From Epiperipatus broadwayi (Eukaryota; Onychophora; Udeonychophora; Euonychophora; Peripatidae), in NCBI GenBank assembly GCA_028023455.1, contig JAQFVV010006215.1, positions 1,314,580-1,378,579 on the forward strand: 64,000 bases of DNA. The letters are read 5' to 3'. Made by a program: the position numbers and the translations under genes. The notes under the pieces are model-generated. The model was not told the DNA's origin. It saw nothing but the letters and a program-made list of their open reading frames with translations, and ran no database searches. Positions 48,434-58,855 of this stretch are shown one piece after another (position 1 is the stretch's first letter; the number at the start of each line of letters is the position of its first letter).

Positions 48434-48766
48434 TGCTACGATATTCAAGTATTAGATTTAAAATATCAGGTCAAGCCCAGCACTTTATCTAATGTTTAAC
48501 TATTAAGTAACTATTAAATTAAGTCATGTGATATATGACTTGGATTTTCTTGCAATTATTGTTATTGCTCTTAAGACTTTGGTGAATTTATATCACTAAA
48601 GCTATTAATATATCTGAACTAGTTCAATCCCATATATCTATTTAAGTTAGGTAGCTGGTTTGAAGACATATGGATGTCTGAAAATTTCAGATTTTCGCCT
48701 TTAAACATTGCATAAAGTGCTGATCTTCACCTGGTATTTTAAATCTAATGCTTGAATATCTTAGTG

Positions 48767-48805
48767 CCTCACTGACAAAAGCCAGAGCTAGAAACCGATC
48801 TCAGG
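48767..48805 (+). ncRNA. Hammerhead-like motif, family C, degenerate
   Basis: CCTCA, CTGACAA (G8 lost), AGC/GCT stem II, GAAAC intact, CGATC, TCAGG. Not expected to cleave. Confidence 0.4.
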
Positions 48806-50405
48806 ATAGGGATATTCTAAAAAGTTTGTTAAGAGCTATTAGCATGCTCATTATATAACACTAGCTGATGTAGACTCAAAGGTATAGCTGAGTTTGTTTT
48901 CATGCTTTAAAAATATGGATCTTGTGGTTTGGATTGTTTTTAGCCCTTCTATAGGGGTGTTGATATTAGGACAATTTTGTTGTGAGGTTAGCATGTGATT
49001 CTTCAAAGTAAAATGCACTGCAGTTAATTTGGCTGCAAGAAATATTGTAAACAGTATGGGGAATTGGCTCAGTGGAGAGTTTATCTTTAGAATTATTAAT
49101 CTACTTGTTTACAGTGGGTGTGATTTGAAAGCCAAAACTTATATGAATCATAATAGATTTTATTTACTCTTTGGGATGCTTTAGAGATATAGGGAAGCTA
49201 TATCCAGGCTTGATGTCAGTTAGTGAAGATATAGATCTGATCTTGTAAAATTTATTGAGAATATTGATGTGTCCTATATTTGTCCCCAATGAGGCATAAC
49301 TCATTCATGTATTTTACAATGTTAGGCTTATGATATGATTCTAACTTTTAGATTTCTATATAGAAATGATTTTAGACTGCTGCATTTCTTTGTTGGGAGT
49401 TATATATTTGGGATGTATAATAATTCTGTTATTAATATGTTAGATTATCATTTTATAATTTAATTGGGTACTGTCCCTTTGGATATATAAGTCAAGAAAC
49501 TTTATTTCTTTGAAAAAGTCTTCATGATCTATAATCCAGGTTAACTGACATCAAGCTCTGGATATCACTCACCTATATCCCTAATGTCTCCTAAAGTATA
49601 AATAAAATCTTTCTGATTAATATAGCATCAGTCTTTTAATGTACATCAGTTGATTAATAATTCTAAGAATAAACTCTCTATTGAGAAAACTTCCAAACTG
49701 TTTACAAGATTTCTTGCAACCAAACTAACTCCAGTGCTGCTTACGTCAGAGAATCTCATGCCAACAAGATTCTCCCAACACCATTACCTATATAGAAGGG
49801 ATAAAAACAATCCATACTACAAATCTATATTTTTAGACCATGAAAATAAATTTAACCATACATTCAAGAGGTTATATCAGCTAGCCTTGTATATATAAAA
49901 AGGAATGATTGTAGATCTTAAAAGTAGACTTGGCATATCACCAACAATGCTATCTTGATAAAAAGGAATCATGTTTATGCTGCTCTAAAAAGTGGATCAT
50001 TTAACTTATTTGTATAAATTTGCATAAAATTTACATTTTTACTCACAACCCTTTTGACCATTAGTTTATGATATCAGGATTAAGATATCCTACTATAATA
50101 AAACTTTTATTCTTAAGCTTTTCTTATTCAGCATTTCTAGTGCTTCTATCAATTACAGTTGTATAGATAAAATAAACCAAAGCAATTGAATTTATAAATA
50201 TACATATTGTTATTAAATAAAGTTTTTGTAAAATTATTTATTATTAAATATTAATAAAGCTAAGTCTTTCATAATTTTATTAAGTTAAGCAAAATTATTT
50301 TTAAAAAATTTACAAATATTGTTAATTTGGCCAAATCCTTGAATAGATTTTTTATACACTAAACTGGAATTTGAGAATTAGAAGTAGTTAACTTTAAATA
50401 TATTT

Positions 50406-50518
50406 GTCTTGCGTTGTTAGCCGAGAGGTATCGCAGCCGCCAAGCAAACAAGTAGTTGATTGCAGACGGTTGTGGGTTCGTGTCCCGGCCGATGCTATGA
50501 CACATGGAAAAAAAAAAA
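50406..50518 (+). mobile_element. tRNA-derived SINE with 16-bp target duplication
   Basis: Starts GTCTTGCGTTGTTAGCCGAG (A-box-like TTAGCCGAGAGG), centre GATTGCAGACGGTTG, B-box GGTTCGTGTCCC, then GATGCTATGACACATGG and an A tail. The duplication AACTTTAAATATATTT is at 50390-50405 and 50519-50534. The most complete SINE copy here. Transcribed by Pol III from the internal boxes by analogy; mobilised by a LINE. Confidence 0.85.
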
Positions 50519-50916
50519 AACTTTAAATATATTTTACATTTTTTTTAAAGTATTTACTTATTTTTAAAAAAATTGCTGATTTTATGCATTCTAATGATAT
50601 AAAACAGTTTTAAAGTTTATGTTATATTTCTAAATATTGACAAACACTAATGAAATTATTACTTGGGTTGAATAAGTATTGTCTAATCTTCAAGAAAAAA
50701 AATTGACATATATACGAGTTATATTTTGATTTATAAATGTCAAAATTACTTCACTCATAAGTTTATCATCATCTACTGTAGATAAATACAGTAATGATTA
50801 TTAAATGGGCAAAACTCTCTCCATACAGTAATGCCACCCAAAGCAAGACAGAGTAATCAATGGATGCCAGAAGATGTGTGCATAAAATCCCTATCTAGTG
50901 CCTACTCATCCAACAT

Positions 50917-50956
50917 CCCCAGACTAGTTTCTGGCTTGTGGCCTTTGTCAGTGAGG
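50917..50956 (-). ncRNA. Hammerhead motif, family A, G8 lost
   Basis: Minus strand CCTCA, CTGACAA, GGC/GCC stem II, GAAAC, TAG, TC, TGGGG. G8 to A should inactivate. Confidence 0.55.
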
Positions 50957-51335
50957 AGCCATGGATCTGAGAGCACAGCAGCCACCTTTTATCTCTACAT
51001 AACTACAAAACTATGAGAATAAAATTGAAACATCCTAATATTTTCAATCTAAGCCCAGTAGTTCATAATCATATAGGTCTGAACTGAGTTCAGCACCTAT
51101 ACATTTTGGTATCTTTGGTTCTTTAATAACCATAGCCACCACTACCAAATTAGGCAGGATTGATATTAAATCACCAAACATCACATGATCACTATTTCTT
51201 ATGCTTGCTAATAACTGTTGTTAAAACAGGCAAAACTCTCTTCATACAGTAATGCTACTCAAAGCAAGATAGTAATCAATGGATACCAGAAGGCTTGTGC
51301 ATAAAATTCCTATCTAGTGCCTACTCATCCAACAT

Positions 51336-51375
51336 TCCCAGACTAGTTTCTGGCTTGTGGCCTTTGTCAGTGAGG
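51336..51375 (-). ncRNA. Hammerhead motif, family A, G8 lost
   Basis: Same as the copy 419 bp upstream, with TGGGA in stem I. The shared G8 change in both units suggests the dimer arose by duplication or rolling-circle-type copying of one already mutated unit, or that the change is tolerated. Confidence 0.55.
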
Positions 51376-51900
51376 AGCCTCAGATATGAGATTACTGCAC
51401 CTAGATCTTAGGATCTAATGCAACTCCCCAGAAGCCACCTTTTATCGCTACATAACTGCAAAACTATGAGAATAAAATTAAAAACACACTAATATTTTCA
51501 ATCTAAGCTCAGTAGCTCATATAGTCATATAGGTCTAAATTCAGTTCAGCACCTATACATGTTGGTGTCTTTAGTTCTTTAATAACCATAGCCACCACTA
51601 CCTTATTAGGCAGGATTGGTATTAAACCACTAGATAGGAATTTTATGCACAAGCTTTCTGGTGTCCATTGATTATTCTGTCTTGCTTTGAGTGGCATTAC
51701 TGTATGGGGAGAGTTTCGCCTGTTTTAACAACAGTTATGAGCAAGCATAAAAATAGTGATCATGTGATGTTTGGTAGTAATGATTATTAATAAACATTTT
51801 GTTAAAGTAGAGATTATCTCTATTTCAGATACAAACTTTAAACGTCAGTTAAAAATTAATATCTGATTTAATAAATAGCAAGTTGTTTTTCAATTTCTGT

Positions 51901-52570
51901 TTTTCAATTTTTGCCTATTTTTATCTATAATATTAGATTTCATTTTGAAAATCATTTTAATAAAAAGTTAATCATAATTAATTTGCAATTTATAAAAATT
52001 AAAAGTAATTGACTAAAATCACTTAAAATACAAAACAATACATGTTTTATTATAATTTTTTGTATCCAAATCGGTGGGAGAACAAAATGACTTAAAATAA
52101 AATGAACAAGTATATATATACATTATTATTTAAATATCTTAAATTTTTCAATAAACTTCAAATTCAGTAATGTTGTATTCCTAAAGAAATTTATTTTTTC
52201 TTTTAAGTTTATATTAAAATGTTATAATTTGATAACAGTTTAATAGAAAATAAATTAGTTAACGTAAATATTGATTAAAATATAAATGTTTTAATTTCCT
52301 TTATATAAAAAAGTATATTTTAATTTACTTCAATAGCCTTCTTTTTTTATAAAAAGAAATTTATTTATAAATAACGCCATTAGTAATCTAGAGCATACTT
52401 TTAATAATTAATATATATTTATAAGTGTAGAAAAAAAATTATCCATATAATAATTTAAGTAAAAAACACATTTTAATGTTAGATTAAAATATTACAATTT
52501 AATCTGAAGATATCAAACTCTCTATATTCATAACAGTGACACAATCCTCATCAAATAAATATTTTAAGTT
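51901..52570. other. AT-rich stretch, nothing recognised
   Basis: No feature supported. Confidence 0.35.
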
Positions 52571-52677
52571 AAGCGTTGTTAGCTGAGAGGTCAGAGCAGC
52601 AGCATTGCAAGCACGCAGTTGGTTGCAGACGGTTGTTGCGGGTTCGCCTCCCGGCGGATGCTATGACATATGGAAAA
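52571..52677 (+). mobile_element. tRNA-derived SINE
   Basis: AAGCGTTGTTAGCTGAGAGG (A box), CAGACGGTTGTTGCGGGTTC, B box GGTTCGCCTCCC, GATGCTATGACATATGG, short A tail. Probable duplication ATATTTTAA on both sides. Same family as 50.4 kb. Confidence 0.8.
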
Positions 52678-52935
52678 AATATATATATTTTAATGATTTT
52701 TATTTATCAGGTTAGAAATTATCATATCATTTTTATCCAGATATATATTTTAATCTTTATTTAAAGATCAATATATATATACAGTATACATATATTATTA
52801 TTATTAAGCACAGCCACGTGGAATTCCATATTACTTTTTTCATTGTGTGATGTCTTAAATAAAAATATATTAAATAACCTTCACATCATCTCACATTCTT
52901 TTGAAATCTTATGAATAAAGATATAATAAAAGTCG

Positions 52936-52992
52936 AATGACCCCCAAGATGTACTTTGTGCTTAACCAGCACTATTCAGTTGGCCCATGCAC
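52936..52992 (-). ncRNA. Hammerhead-like motif, family B, degenerate
   Basis: Minus strand: CCAA, CTGAATA (G8 lost), GTGCT/AGCAC stem II intact, CAAAG instead of GAAA, TTGGGGGTC. Inactive by sequence. Confidence 0.45.
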
Positions 52993-53335
52993 CATATCTC
53001 ATATATATATCTTTATGTGTAGTATTTATCAATGATAAATTGATAAATTTTGATTTACAAATGTTAAACTTACTCCACCCACAACTTTGACACCTTCCAT
53101 TTTAGATAAATACAGTAATGATTATCATTTATTAAATTAGAGATTGTTTCTAGTCCAGATATCAATTTTAAATCTTAATTAAACATTAATATATGTGATT
53201 TTTTTTTTACTTAAAAGCAGAGCTATTTACGTTTCTCTTTCTCGCGTGTAATATATTTTATAAATGTATTAAATAACCTCTGCACTACCACACATTCCTT
53301 TGAAATCATATGAATAAAGATAGAATAAAAGACAA

Positions 53336-53393
53336 ATGATTACCAAGATGCATTTCAACCTGAACTAGCACTCATCAGTTGGCCAGATCACCA
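53336..53393 (-). ncRNA. Type I hammerhead motif, family B, core intact
   Basis: Minus strand: GATC, TGG, CCAA, CTGATGA (53372-53378), GTGCT loop AGGT (stem II weakened by a change in the 3' strand), GAAA (tttc at 53353-53356), palindromic TGCA, TC, TTGG. All core bases and stem I are present; stem II has only two or three good pairs. Confidence 0.6.
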
Positions 53394-53714
53394 TCTCTCA
53401 CATATATCTTTATCATATATGCAGTGTTTATCAATAGTAAATTATTACATTTTGATTTACAAGTGTCTCTCATCTAGATTAATATAGTAATGATTATCAC
53501 TAATCATTTATTAAACGAGAGATTGTCTCTAATCCAGATATAAGCTTTAAATCTTAGTTAAATATTAATATATCTGCTTTTTTAATTAAACATATGCATA
53601 CAGAGTTATTAGCATTTTTCTTTTCCATATGTAATTTCTTTTATAAATGTATTAAATAGCTTTTTAAATATCCTTATACTTTTTCATTTCAATACGTAAA
53701 CATGAACAAAGATA

Positions 53715-53780
53715 GGCAAAACTCTCCATACAGCTTGAACAAGCATAAGAAATGGTGATCATGTGATGTTTAGTGGTTTA
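53715..53780. mobile_element. 66-bp minimal HHR family A derivative
   Basis: GGCAAAACTCTCCATACAGC joined to AAGCATAAGAAATGGTGATC and ATGTGATG; the interior is deleted. The duplication ATGAACAAAGATA (53702-53714) against ATGAATAAAGATA (53781-53793) has one mismatch. Confidence 0.75.
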
Positions 53781-53925
53781 ATGAATAAAGATATTTGATT
53801 AAAGTAAATATGGACAAATGGAAAATTAAAAATATAATTAAAAAAGTTAAATATGTGTGACCTTGTTCAAGTAGTTTAGAAAACAAGTCTGGAAATGAAA
53901 ATAATTAATAAATTAATCTTTTTTT

Positions 53926-54000
53926 TTTTTTCATGTGTCAAAGCATCTGCCGGAAGGGAACCCATGAACCCAGGACAACTGCTTGTAAGATGTAAGTAGC
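53926..54000 (-). mobile_element. tRNA-derived SINE, truncated
   Basis: Minus strand: TTACAAGCAGTTGTCCTGGG, then the B-box region, GATGCTTTGACACATGA and an A tail (T run at 53921-53932). The 5' part is missing. Confidence 0.6.
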
Positions 54001-54837
54001 ATAAAATAAAAATATGTTTAATTTAGAGTGAAATCAAGATGTTTTTATCCCAAAACAATAACAACAACAACAACAAAAAAGGTATCTTTTATTTTTTAAA
54101 AAAGCATAGTAAGTAATTTTATGCAAAATGAGTATGTTGTTCTGAAATACTTTAGCATGAAAAAAAGGTTAAATATTAAAAAGAGAGTAAATTGTTTTTC
54201 ATTGGATGTTAACTGATAATTTTAGATGTTTGTTCTAAGATTGAAGAAGCATGAATGCTAGAAATTTTAGTAGAGATCTTGATAAAATTGGATAAAAAAA
54301 TGTCTGACTAGATATAATTTTCCAGAAGGGCAATTTTTATATTTAATATTTTTATTGTCTTCTGTTTTATATATTCTTTCTTGATTAATATCTGTTCTCA
54401 CTCTTTCCCTTTTGTGAATTTTGGACATATATATAGAATTCAAACATTCATTTTTATCATTTCATTTTCATAGTAACATTATTAATTATACTTCTTTTTG
54501 CATTTTTCATATTGATTAGCAATTACTGTTGTGATTGAATATCTTTATTTAATAATACGCAGCACCATTGTTTTTAAAAGGTGTTGATTAAATTCCCTTT
54601 TAATGCCCACTTTTTTCTGAATATGTAATTTCATACTTCAAATTCTGATCCTATTTTTAAAAGCATTTCTATACTCAAATATTTGTGATAGTGAATTTTT
54701 GGACATAAATGTCTCAAAGCTACCAGATATGTAGCATTTTTATTCAATCGACTTTCATATATTGTATATTTGATGTATTTTAAATAATCAAATTTCAGTG
54801 TTAAAATTTGTCCATAATTTTGCCTTCTATATATAAA
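54001..54837. other. AT-rich stretch, nothing recognised
   Basis: Contains a short (AAC)n run near 54059-54076. No gene. Confidence 0.35.
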
Positions 54838-55913
54838 ATTAAAAATAATCAATTTAAAACAAAACTGAAATAAATAACTAACTATAAATAAAAATATTAT
54901 TTAATACATGAATCCGGCTTTCATTTTTTAAAATGGAATCTTTTCAAGATGTTTCTTGTTACACAATCACATGACTAATTACCCTATAGAAACTCCCCCA
55001 ATGGACAATTTTTATATTACATTACAATAAATATAAATATAATTATACATACATTAAATGTAATTAATAAAATACATATATGAATTTTTTTCGAAACATA
55101 AAATACATATATGTATATAAAAATGATTAAATTTATTGCAGTCCTTTTTTTTTCTTTCCATAATATATATATTTACAAATAATCTAAAAAGAAACAACAA
55201 TAATCCCTTCTATTTTTAAAATTATAACTCTAAAGTTTCCAATATGAGTAATATTAAACATGATCTTAGCAATATGATATATAGGTCAGACAGGAAAGAT
55301 TGCCATGGAAAGAGGTAAGAAGCATGAAAAGGCAATTAATAGAAATGATATAAGATCAGAGCTATAGATACATTTTTTGGATACTGGACATAAAATGAAT
55401 TGTGAAAAAAAATGTTCAGGTAATAAAGTATGCTAAAAATTACAAGGAAAGAAAATATTATGAGACTTTGCATATTCAAGAGAATTTAAACAAATGTATA
55501 AGTATGGTTAAAGGTCCAGCACAATTAAGGAGGAATGGGCATTGTTAGATTATTGGAAGCTTTAGAGTTCTAATTTTAAAAATGGAAGGGATTATTATTT
55601 TTATTTTTTTATATTATTTATAGGAAGAAAAGAAAGGACTGTAATAAATTTAATCATTTTTATGAACATATATGTGTTTTACTAATTATATTTAATGTAT
55701 GCATTTTAATAATTATATATATATATTGTAATGTAAGGTAAATAATGTCCATCGCTGGGGGGGGGGGGATTCTATAGGGTAATTGGTCATGTGATTGTGT
55801 AAAAAAACATCTTGAAAAGGTTCCATTAAGGAATAAAAGCCAGATTGATGTATTAAATAATATTTTTATTTATAGTGAGTTGTCTATTTCAATTTTGTTT
55901 TAAATTGATTTTT
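54838..55913 (+). mobile_element. Penelope-like element remnant between long inverted arms
   Basis: Arms of about 350 bp (54838 to about 55215 and 55565-55913) are inverted copies, for example TATTATTTAATACAT on both sides and CACATGACTAATTACCCTAT against its complement near 55775. Between them is a GIY-YIG endonuclease fragment. Penelope-like elements often have inverted or tandem terminal repeats, so this is probably an internally deleted copy. A G12 run sits at 55756-55767. Confidence 0.6.
55262..55540 (+). pseudogene. GIY-YIG endonuclease fragment (Penelope-like)
   Basis: Reads AI-stop-YIGQTGKIAMERGKKHEKAINR, then after a stop IHFLDTGHKMNCEK, and in the next frame VQVIKYAKNYKERKYYETLHIQ (split here). 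The YIGQTG block, the E/H-K spacing, and 'H-L-TGH' followed by a lysine-rich EN-YY-R stretch are the C-terminal endonuclease of Penelope-like elements, which nicks target DNA. At least two stops and a frameshift. Confidence 0.65.
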
Positions 55914-56003
55914 TTAATTTTATATTTAGATTTAAAACTTGTTTTTCAGATGTGTAATATTTTTGGCAATTTGTCAAATAATAGGATAAAGAATATATTT
56001 TCA

Positions 56004-56101
56004 GTCAAGCATTGATGGTTGAATGGTCAGCACAGTTGCTTTACAAGCAGTTGTCCCGGGTTAGTGGGTGCTTCCAAGCCGATACTATGACACATGAAAA
56101 A
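56004..56101 (+). mobile_element. tRNA-derived SINE with 16-bp target duplication
   Basis: GTCAGCACAGTTGCTTTACA, AGCAGTTGTCCCGGGTT, ACTATGACACATG and an A8 tail. The duplication AAAGAATATATTTTCA is at 55988-56003 and 56102-56117. The A box is degenerate (ATGGTTGAATGG). Confidence 0.8.
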
Positions 56102-56439
56102 AAAGAATATATTTTCATCTGTTTTTTATAAACCCATATTTAGCCATAACTACATTATTTATTGTTTTTATTTTATTATTATTTAGACTTTTAAAGCTTC
56201 AGGAATAATTTGCTAATTAAACCTTATATAATACATCTGGAAATAACTGGGTTTAAATTGAATAATGCTATTAATATTTTTTTCTGTCTTGTGACAATTT
56301 TCAGTCTGAAAAAAACCTTAAGCTTTCCGTAAAAATTATAAAAATAGACAGTGAAATTAAACTTTTCTAACACACTTAAATATCTAGTGTAAAATAGGTA
56401 AAAGAATTTAAGACTTCTGTATTTAGTTATTCCAAATAG

Positions 56440-56518
56440 GCAAAACTCACTATACGTATTGTTTTAATAACAGTTATAAGCAAGCATAAGAAATGGTGAT
56501 CATGTGATGTTTATTGGC
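56440..56518. mobile_element. 79-bp minimal HHR family A derivative
   Basis: GCAAAACTCACTATACGTAT joined to the far end AAGCATAAGAAATGGTGATC ... TTATTGGC. The duplication TTATTCCAAATAG at 56427-56439 and 56519-56531 is perfect. No ribozyme left. Confidence 0.8.
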
Positions 56519-56531
56519 TTATTCCAAATAG

Positions 56532-56965
56532 ATCAAAGAGAAAATGAATGATTATGAAATTCTGAAAAGTTAAATATTTCTTTTCAATAATAGATCATTT
56601 TGAAAAGTGTTCAATCAATCTGTCTTAACTGAATATTTTTGTCAAAAATTGTAAATGATGAAGTTTGATTTTAATAGGTAAACTTTCTAATATGGACCTT
56701 TTGATTTACTTTATCAGACTCTAACTAAAGTAGATTGTTAACACAACTGCTTTTTTTTACTCCTTCACATTATGAAAACTATTTTCACACTGGAAATTTT
56801 GATATTCATATAATGGAACGCATTATCATTTTTTTTTATTTAAAGTATTTTCTTTTTTCACTCTCACAAAGCTTGCATTAACATATTTAATGTGTTGATT
56901 TTAACTATGTACTTGTGTTCCTTATATACATGCATTAAACTAATGGTCAGCAATTTTTTATTTAA
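56532..56965. other. AT-rich stretch, nothing recognised
   Basis: No feature supported. Confidence 0.35.
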
Positions 56966-57350
56966 ACAAGGCAAAACTCTCCATACAGTAGTGCCACCCT
57001 GTGCCAACCAGAGTAATCAATGGATTCCAGAAGGCTTGTGCATAAAATCCCTATCTAATGCCTACTCATCCAATATCCCCAGACTAGTTTCTAGCTTGTG
57101 GCCTTCATCAGTGAGGAGCTTTGGATCTGAGAGCACTGCACCTAGATCTTAAGATCTAATACAACCCTCCAGCAGCCACCTTTTATCTCTACTAAACTAC
57201 AAAACTATGAGAACAAAATTGAAAACACAATAATATTTTCAATCTAAGCTCAATAGCTTATATAGTCATATGGGTCTAAACTCAGTTCAGCACCCATACA
57301 TTTTGGTGTCTTTGGCTCTTTAATAACCATAGCCACCACTATCCTATTGC
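56966..57350 (-). mobile_element. HHR family A unit, 3'-incomplete
   Basis: Begins AACAAGGCAAAACTCTCC, includes the hammerhead and the unit interior up to AACCATAGCCACCACTATCC near 57346, where similarity to the 50.8-51.8 kb dimer ends. No clear duplication. Holds the best family A ribozyme. Confidence 0.7.
57077..57116 (-). ncRNA. Type I hammerhead ribozyme, family A, core intact
   Basis: Minus strand: CCTCA (57112-57116 complement), CTGATGA (57105-57111), stem II GGC/GCT with a CACAA loop and an A-A mismatch at the base, GAAA (57088-57091), palindromic stem III CTAG, TC, then TGGGG (57077-57081). Stem I is 5 bp with one G-U pair, extendable by one U-A. Cleavage is predicted after the GTC triplet. 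Short stem III again favours a dimeric form. Confidence 0.7.
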
Positions 57351-57479
57351 TCTGTATCAAATATTTTGCATCATATTTGTAGGTCAAATGATATTGTAAA
57401 TCATAAGCATAATTGTCATAAAAATGACAACCTTAAAAAAATATAATAATTTTTAATTCTAAGGCAGTATGTAACTTGC

Positions 57480-57790
57480 ATTTATTAAATCCAGTAAGGG
57501 CTTTGAGCTTTCCGTTGTTGGTTTTTCAATGAAATGGACGGCGCAAAGATTAAAGCCTGTTCATTAAAGTTTGAGGAATTGCTGTTGTAATATCAAATCA
57601 AGTACTGATTGTATATATGTGAAGGAGATTATGATCTGGCCCAACTGATAAGTGTTGATTCTGCACACAATATGTATATTGGGAATCATGTTTTTTTGGC
57701 ATGTATGTGGTCATATGCGTTGGTTGCGTGAGATGGATTAGAGGATGAATAGACTGAAAAATTCTGAGTTCAAATACTTCTACTTACTCG
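57480..57790 (+). mobile_element. HHR family B element
   Basis: Shares GGTTTTTCAATGAAATGGAC and CCTGTTCATTAAAGTTTGAG with the units at 1.7-2.1 and 63.4-63.8 kb, and ends with the GTTCAAATACTTC-type terminus. The ribozyme at 57632-57690 is decayed: CCCAA, CTGATAA, GTG...CAC, CAAT for GAAA, TTGGG. Stem I CCCAA/TTGGG is still fully paired although it differs from the ACCAA/TTGGT of other copies. Confidence 0.6.
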
Positions 57791-58283
57791 TAATCATTTT
57801 TAATAATTAAAAGCAAATAAATGTGGTTACAAATAAAAATTTGATGAGATTGCTTAAAGCTGATCAAATGAAATATTTTTTTTTGATGAGAAATAGTGTT
57901 AAATTAAAAATAAAAGCATGTTTTTTAAAAAAAAAACACTTTTTTTTATTGACTTGGAAAAAGATTTGGTTATAAATAACTATATTTTAAAATTGTTTTA
58001 ATGTTTGTATTCTGACACTAAAAAGCATTTTTGAACATTTTCAGCTTTGAATTTCAAGTTTGCATTAATAAATGTAAAATGATTTTAAAGCAAAGAGCTA
58101 TTTTTGTTTTAGCATATATTGTTGAAAGTAAAAAAATTAGATGGTTTGTTATTGTAATAGTCATAAGGCAATTATCCTGACACACGCTATGAACTGTATG
58201 AATTTATAAAGCTGAGGGTTATTTTCACACTATAAATACAAGATGGAGTCTTTGAAAAAATAAGAATGAATCCACATTATTTT

Positions 58284-58690
58284 TTAACATGTAATTTTAT
58301 AAGGGATTTGAACAGACTTTCAAGCTTCCCTCAGCTAACCACTCTATCTCATACAACCAATACACATAACCACACACATGTAAAAAAGATAAATAATTTC
58401 TAATATCCATATTTCATGCTGAACCAGCACTCATCAGTTGGTCCAGATCATCATCTCCCACACACACATATATATAATCAGTGCTAGAGTTGTATTAAAA
58501 TAGAAAAATCTTCAAACTTTAGAACATACCTCAATCTACTTCACCCTACACCTCTCCAGTTATCCATATCATTGACAATCTGATGATGGAACACCCAACT
58601 CCCTTTTTGATGCCAATATTATTGTCATGCCTATGTTGACTTTTAAGTCACTCTGACCCCTTATATATATGATTTGATTCGTTTAAATAC
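58284..58690 (-). mobile_element. HHR family B element inserted in the 58-59 kb inverted repeat
   Basis: Starts near AAGGGATTTGAACAGAC and carries the family B interior in reverse (TCAATCTACTTCACCC, CTGACCCCTTATATATATG). The minus-strand hammerhead lies near its left end. Exact edges are uncertain by some 10-15 bases. Confidence 0.6.
58394..58449 (-). ncRNA. Type I hammerhead motif, family B, core intact, stem I partly broken
   Basis: Minus strand: GATC, TGG, ACCAA, CTGATGA (58431-58437), stem II TGCT/AGCA plus a G-U pair, GAAA (58412-58415), TATGGATA, then TTAGA where TTGGT is expected. Catalytic core and stem II are good; stem I is damaged on the 3' strand. Confidence 0.6.
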
Positions 58691-58821
58691 ATAGAAGAGG
58701 ATTATATAGGCCAATATAAAGCATTTAGAAATGAGAGTGTGTAGGTCTTAATCATTTTTAATTCCATTCACTATATATTAATAAATGGTTTGTGAAATTT
58801 TCACAATTTACTACATATCAG

Positions 58822-58855
<34 letters not shown>

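Larger units (their letters stand above)
48005..50155. repeat. Large nested inverted-repeat complex
   Basis: Outer arms: about 48005-48290 and 49890-50155 (for example AAGCTTAAGAATA ... TTTTATTATAGTA on the left and its complement on the right). Inside are further inverted pairs: 48280-48330 against 48500-48545, and 48340-48490 against 48710-48860 (family C). Another pair, 49150-49230 against 49495-49610, also exists. Probably a foldback transposon with nested insertions. No coding sequence recognised; an 82-codon frame at 49650-49898 matches nothing I know. Confidence 0.6.
50804..51775 (-). mobile_element. HHR family A head-to-tail dimer (972 bp), 14-bp target duplication
   Basis: Two minus-strand hammerhead units in direct orientation, cores at 50945-50951 and 51364-51370, giving a period of 419 bp. 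An inverted partial third unit ends at GTTTCGCCTGTTTTAACAAC and the family terminus GATCATGTGATGTTTGG. The duplication AGTAATGATTATTA is at 50790-50803 and 51776-51789. The surrounding sequence (50690-50803 and 51790-51890) is a family B segment whose uninterrupted forms lie near 53110 and 53480, giving an in-window empty site. Confidence 0.85.
52855..53655 (-). mobile_element. HHR family B tandem dimer, about 399-bp period
   Basis: Units starting ATTAAATAACCT near 52870 and 53270 repeat head to tail. Their minus-strand cores at 52973-52979 and 53372-53378 are 399 bp apart. The second unit runs into TGTATTAAATAGC near 53650, the start of a third. Shared blocks: GATAAATACAGTAATGATTA and TTAGAGATTGT. 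Retrozyme-like layout on the minus strand. Confidence 0.7.

Noticed and set aside
50406-50518. Functional tRNA gene
   Set aside because: A and B boxes are present, but the acceptor stem and cloverleaf are not, and the A tail with target duplication shows a SINE.
55756-55767. G12 run as G-quadruplex
   Set aside because: A single homopolymer run with no companion G tracts nearby.
58578-58600. CTGATGATGGAAC, possible hammerhead (also reversed near 63520)
   Set aside because: A conserved part of the family B body, but there is no room for stem II and no stem I pairing.
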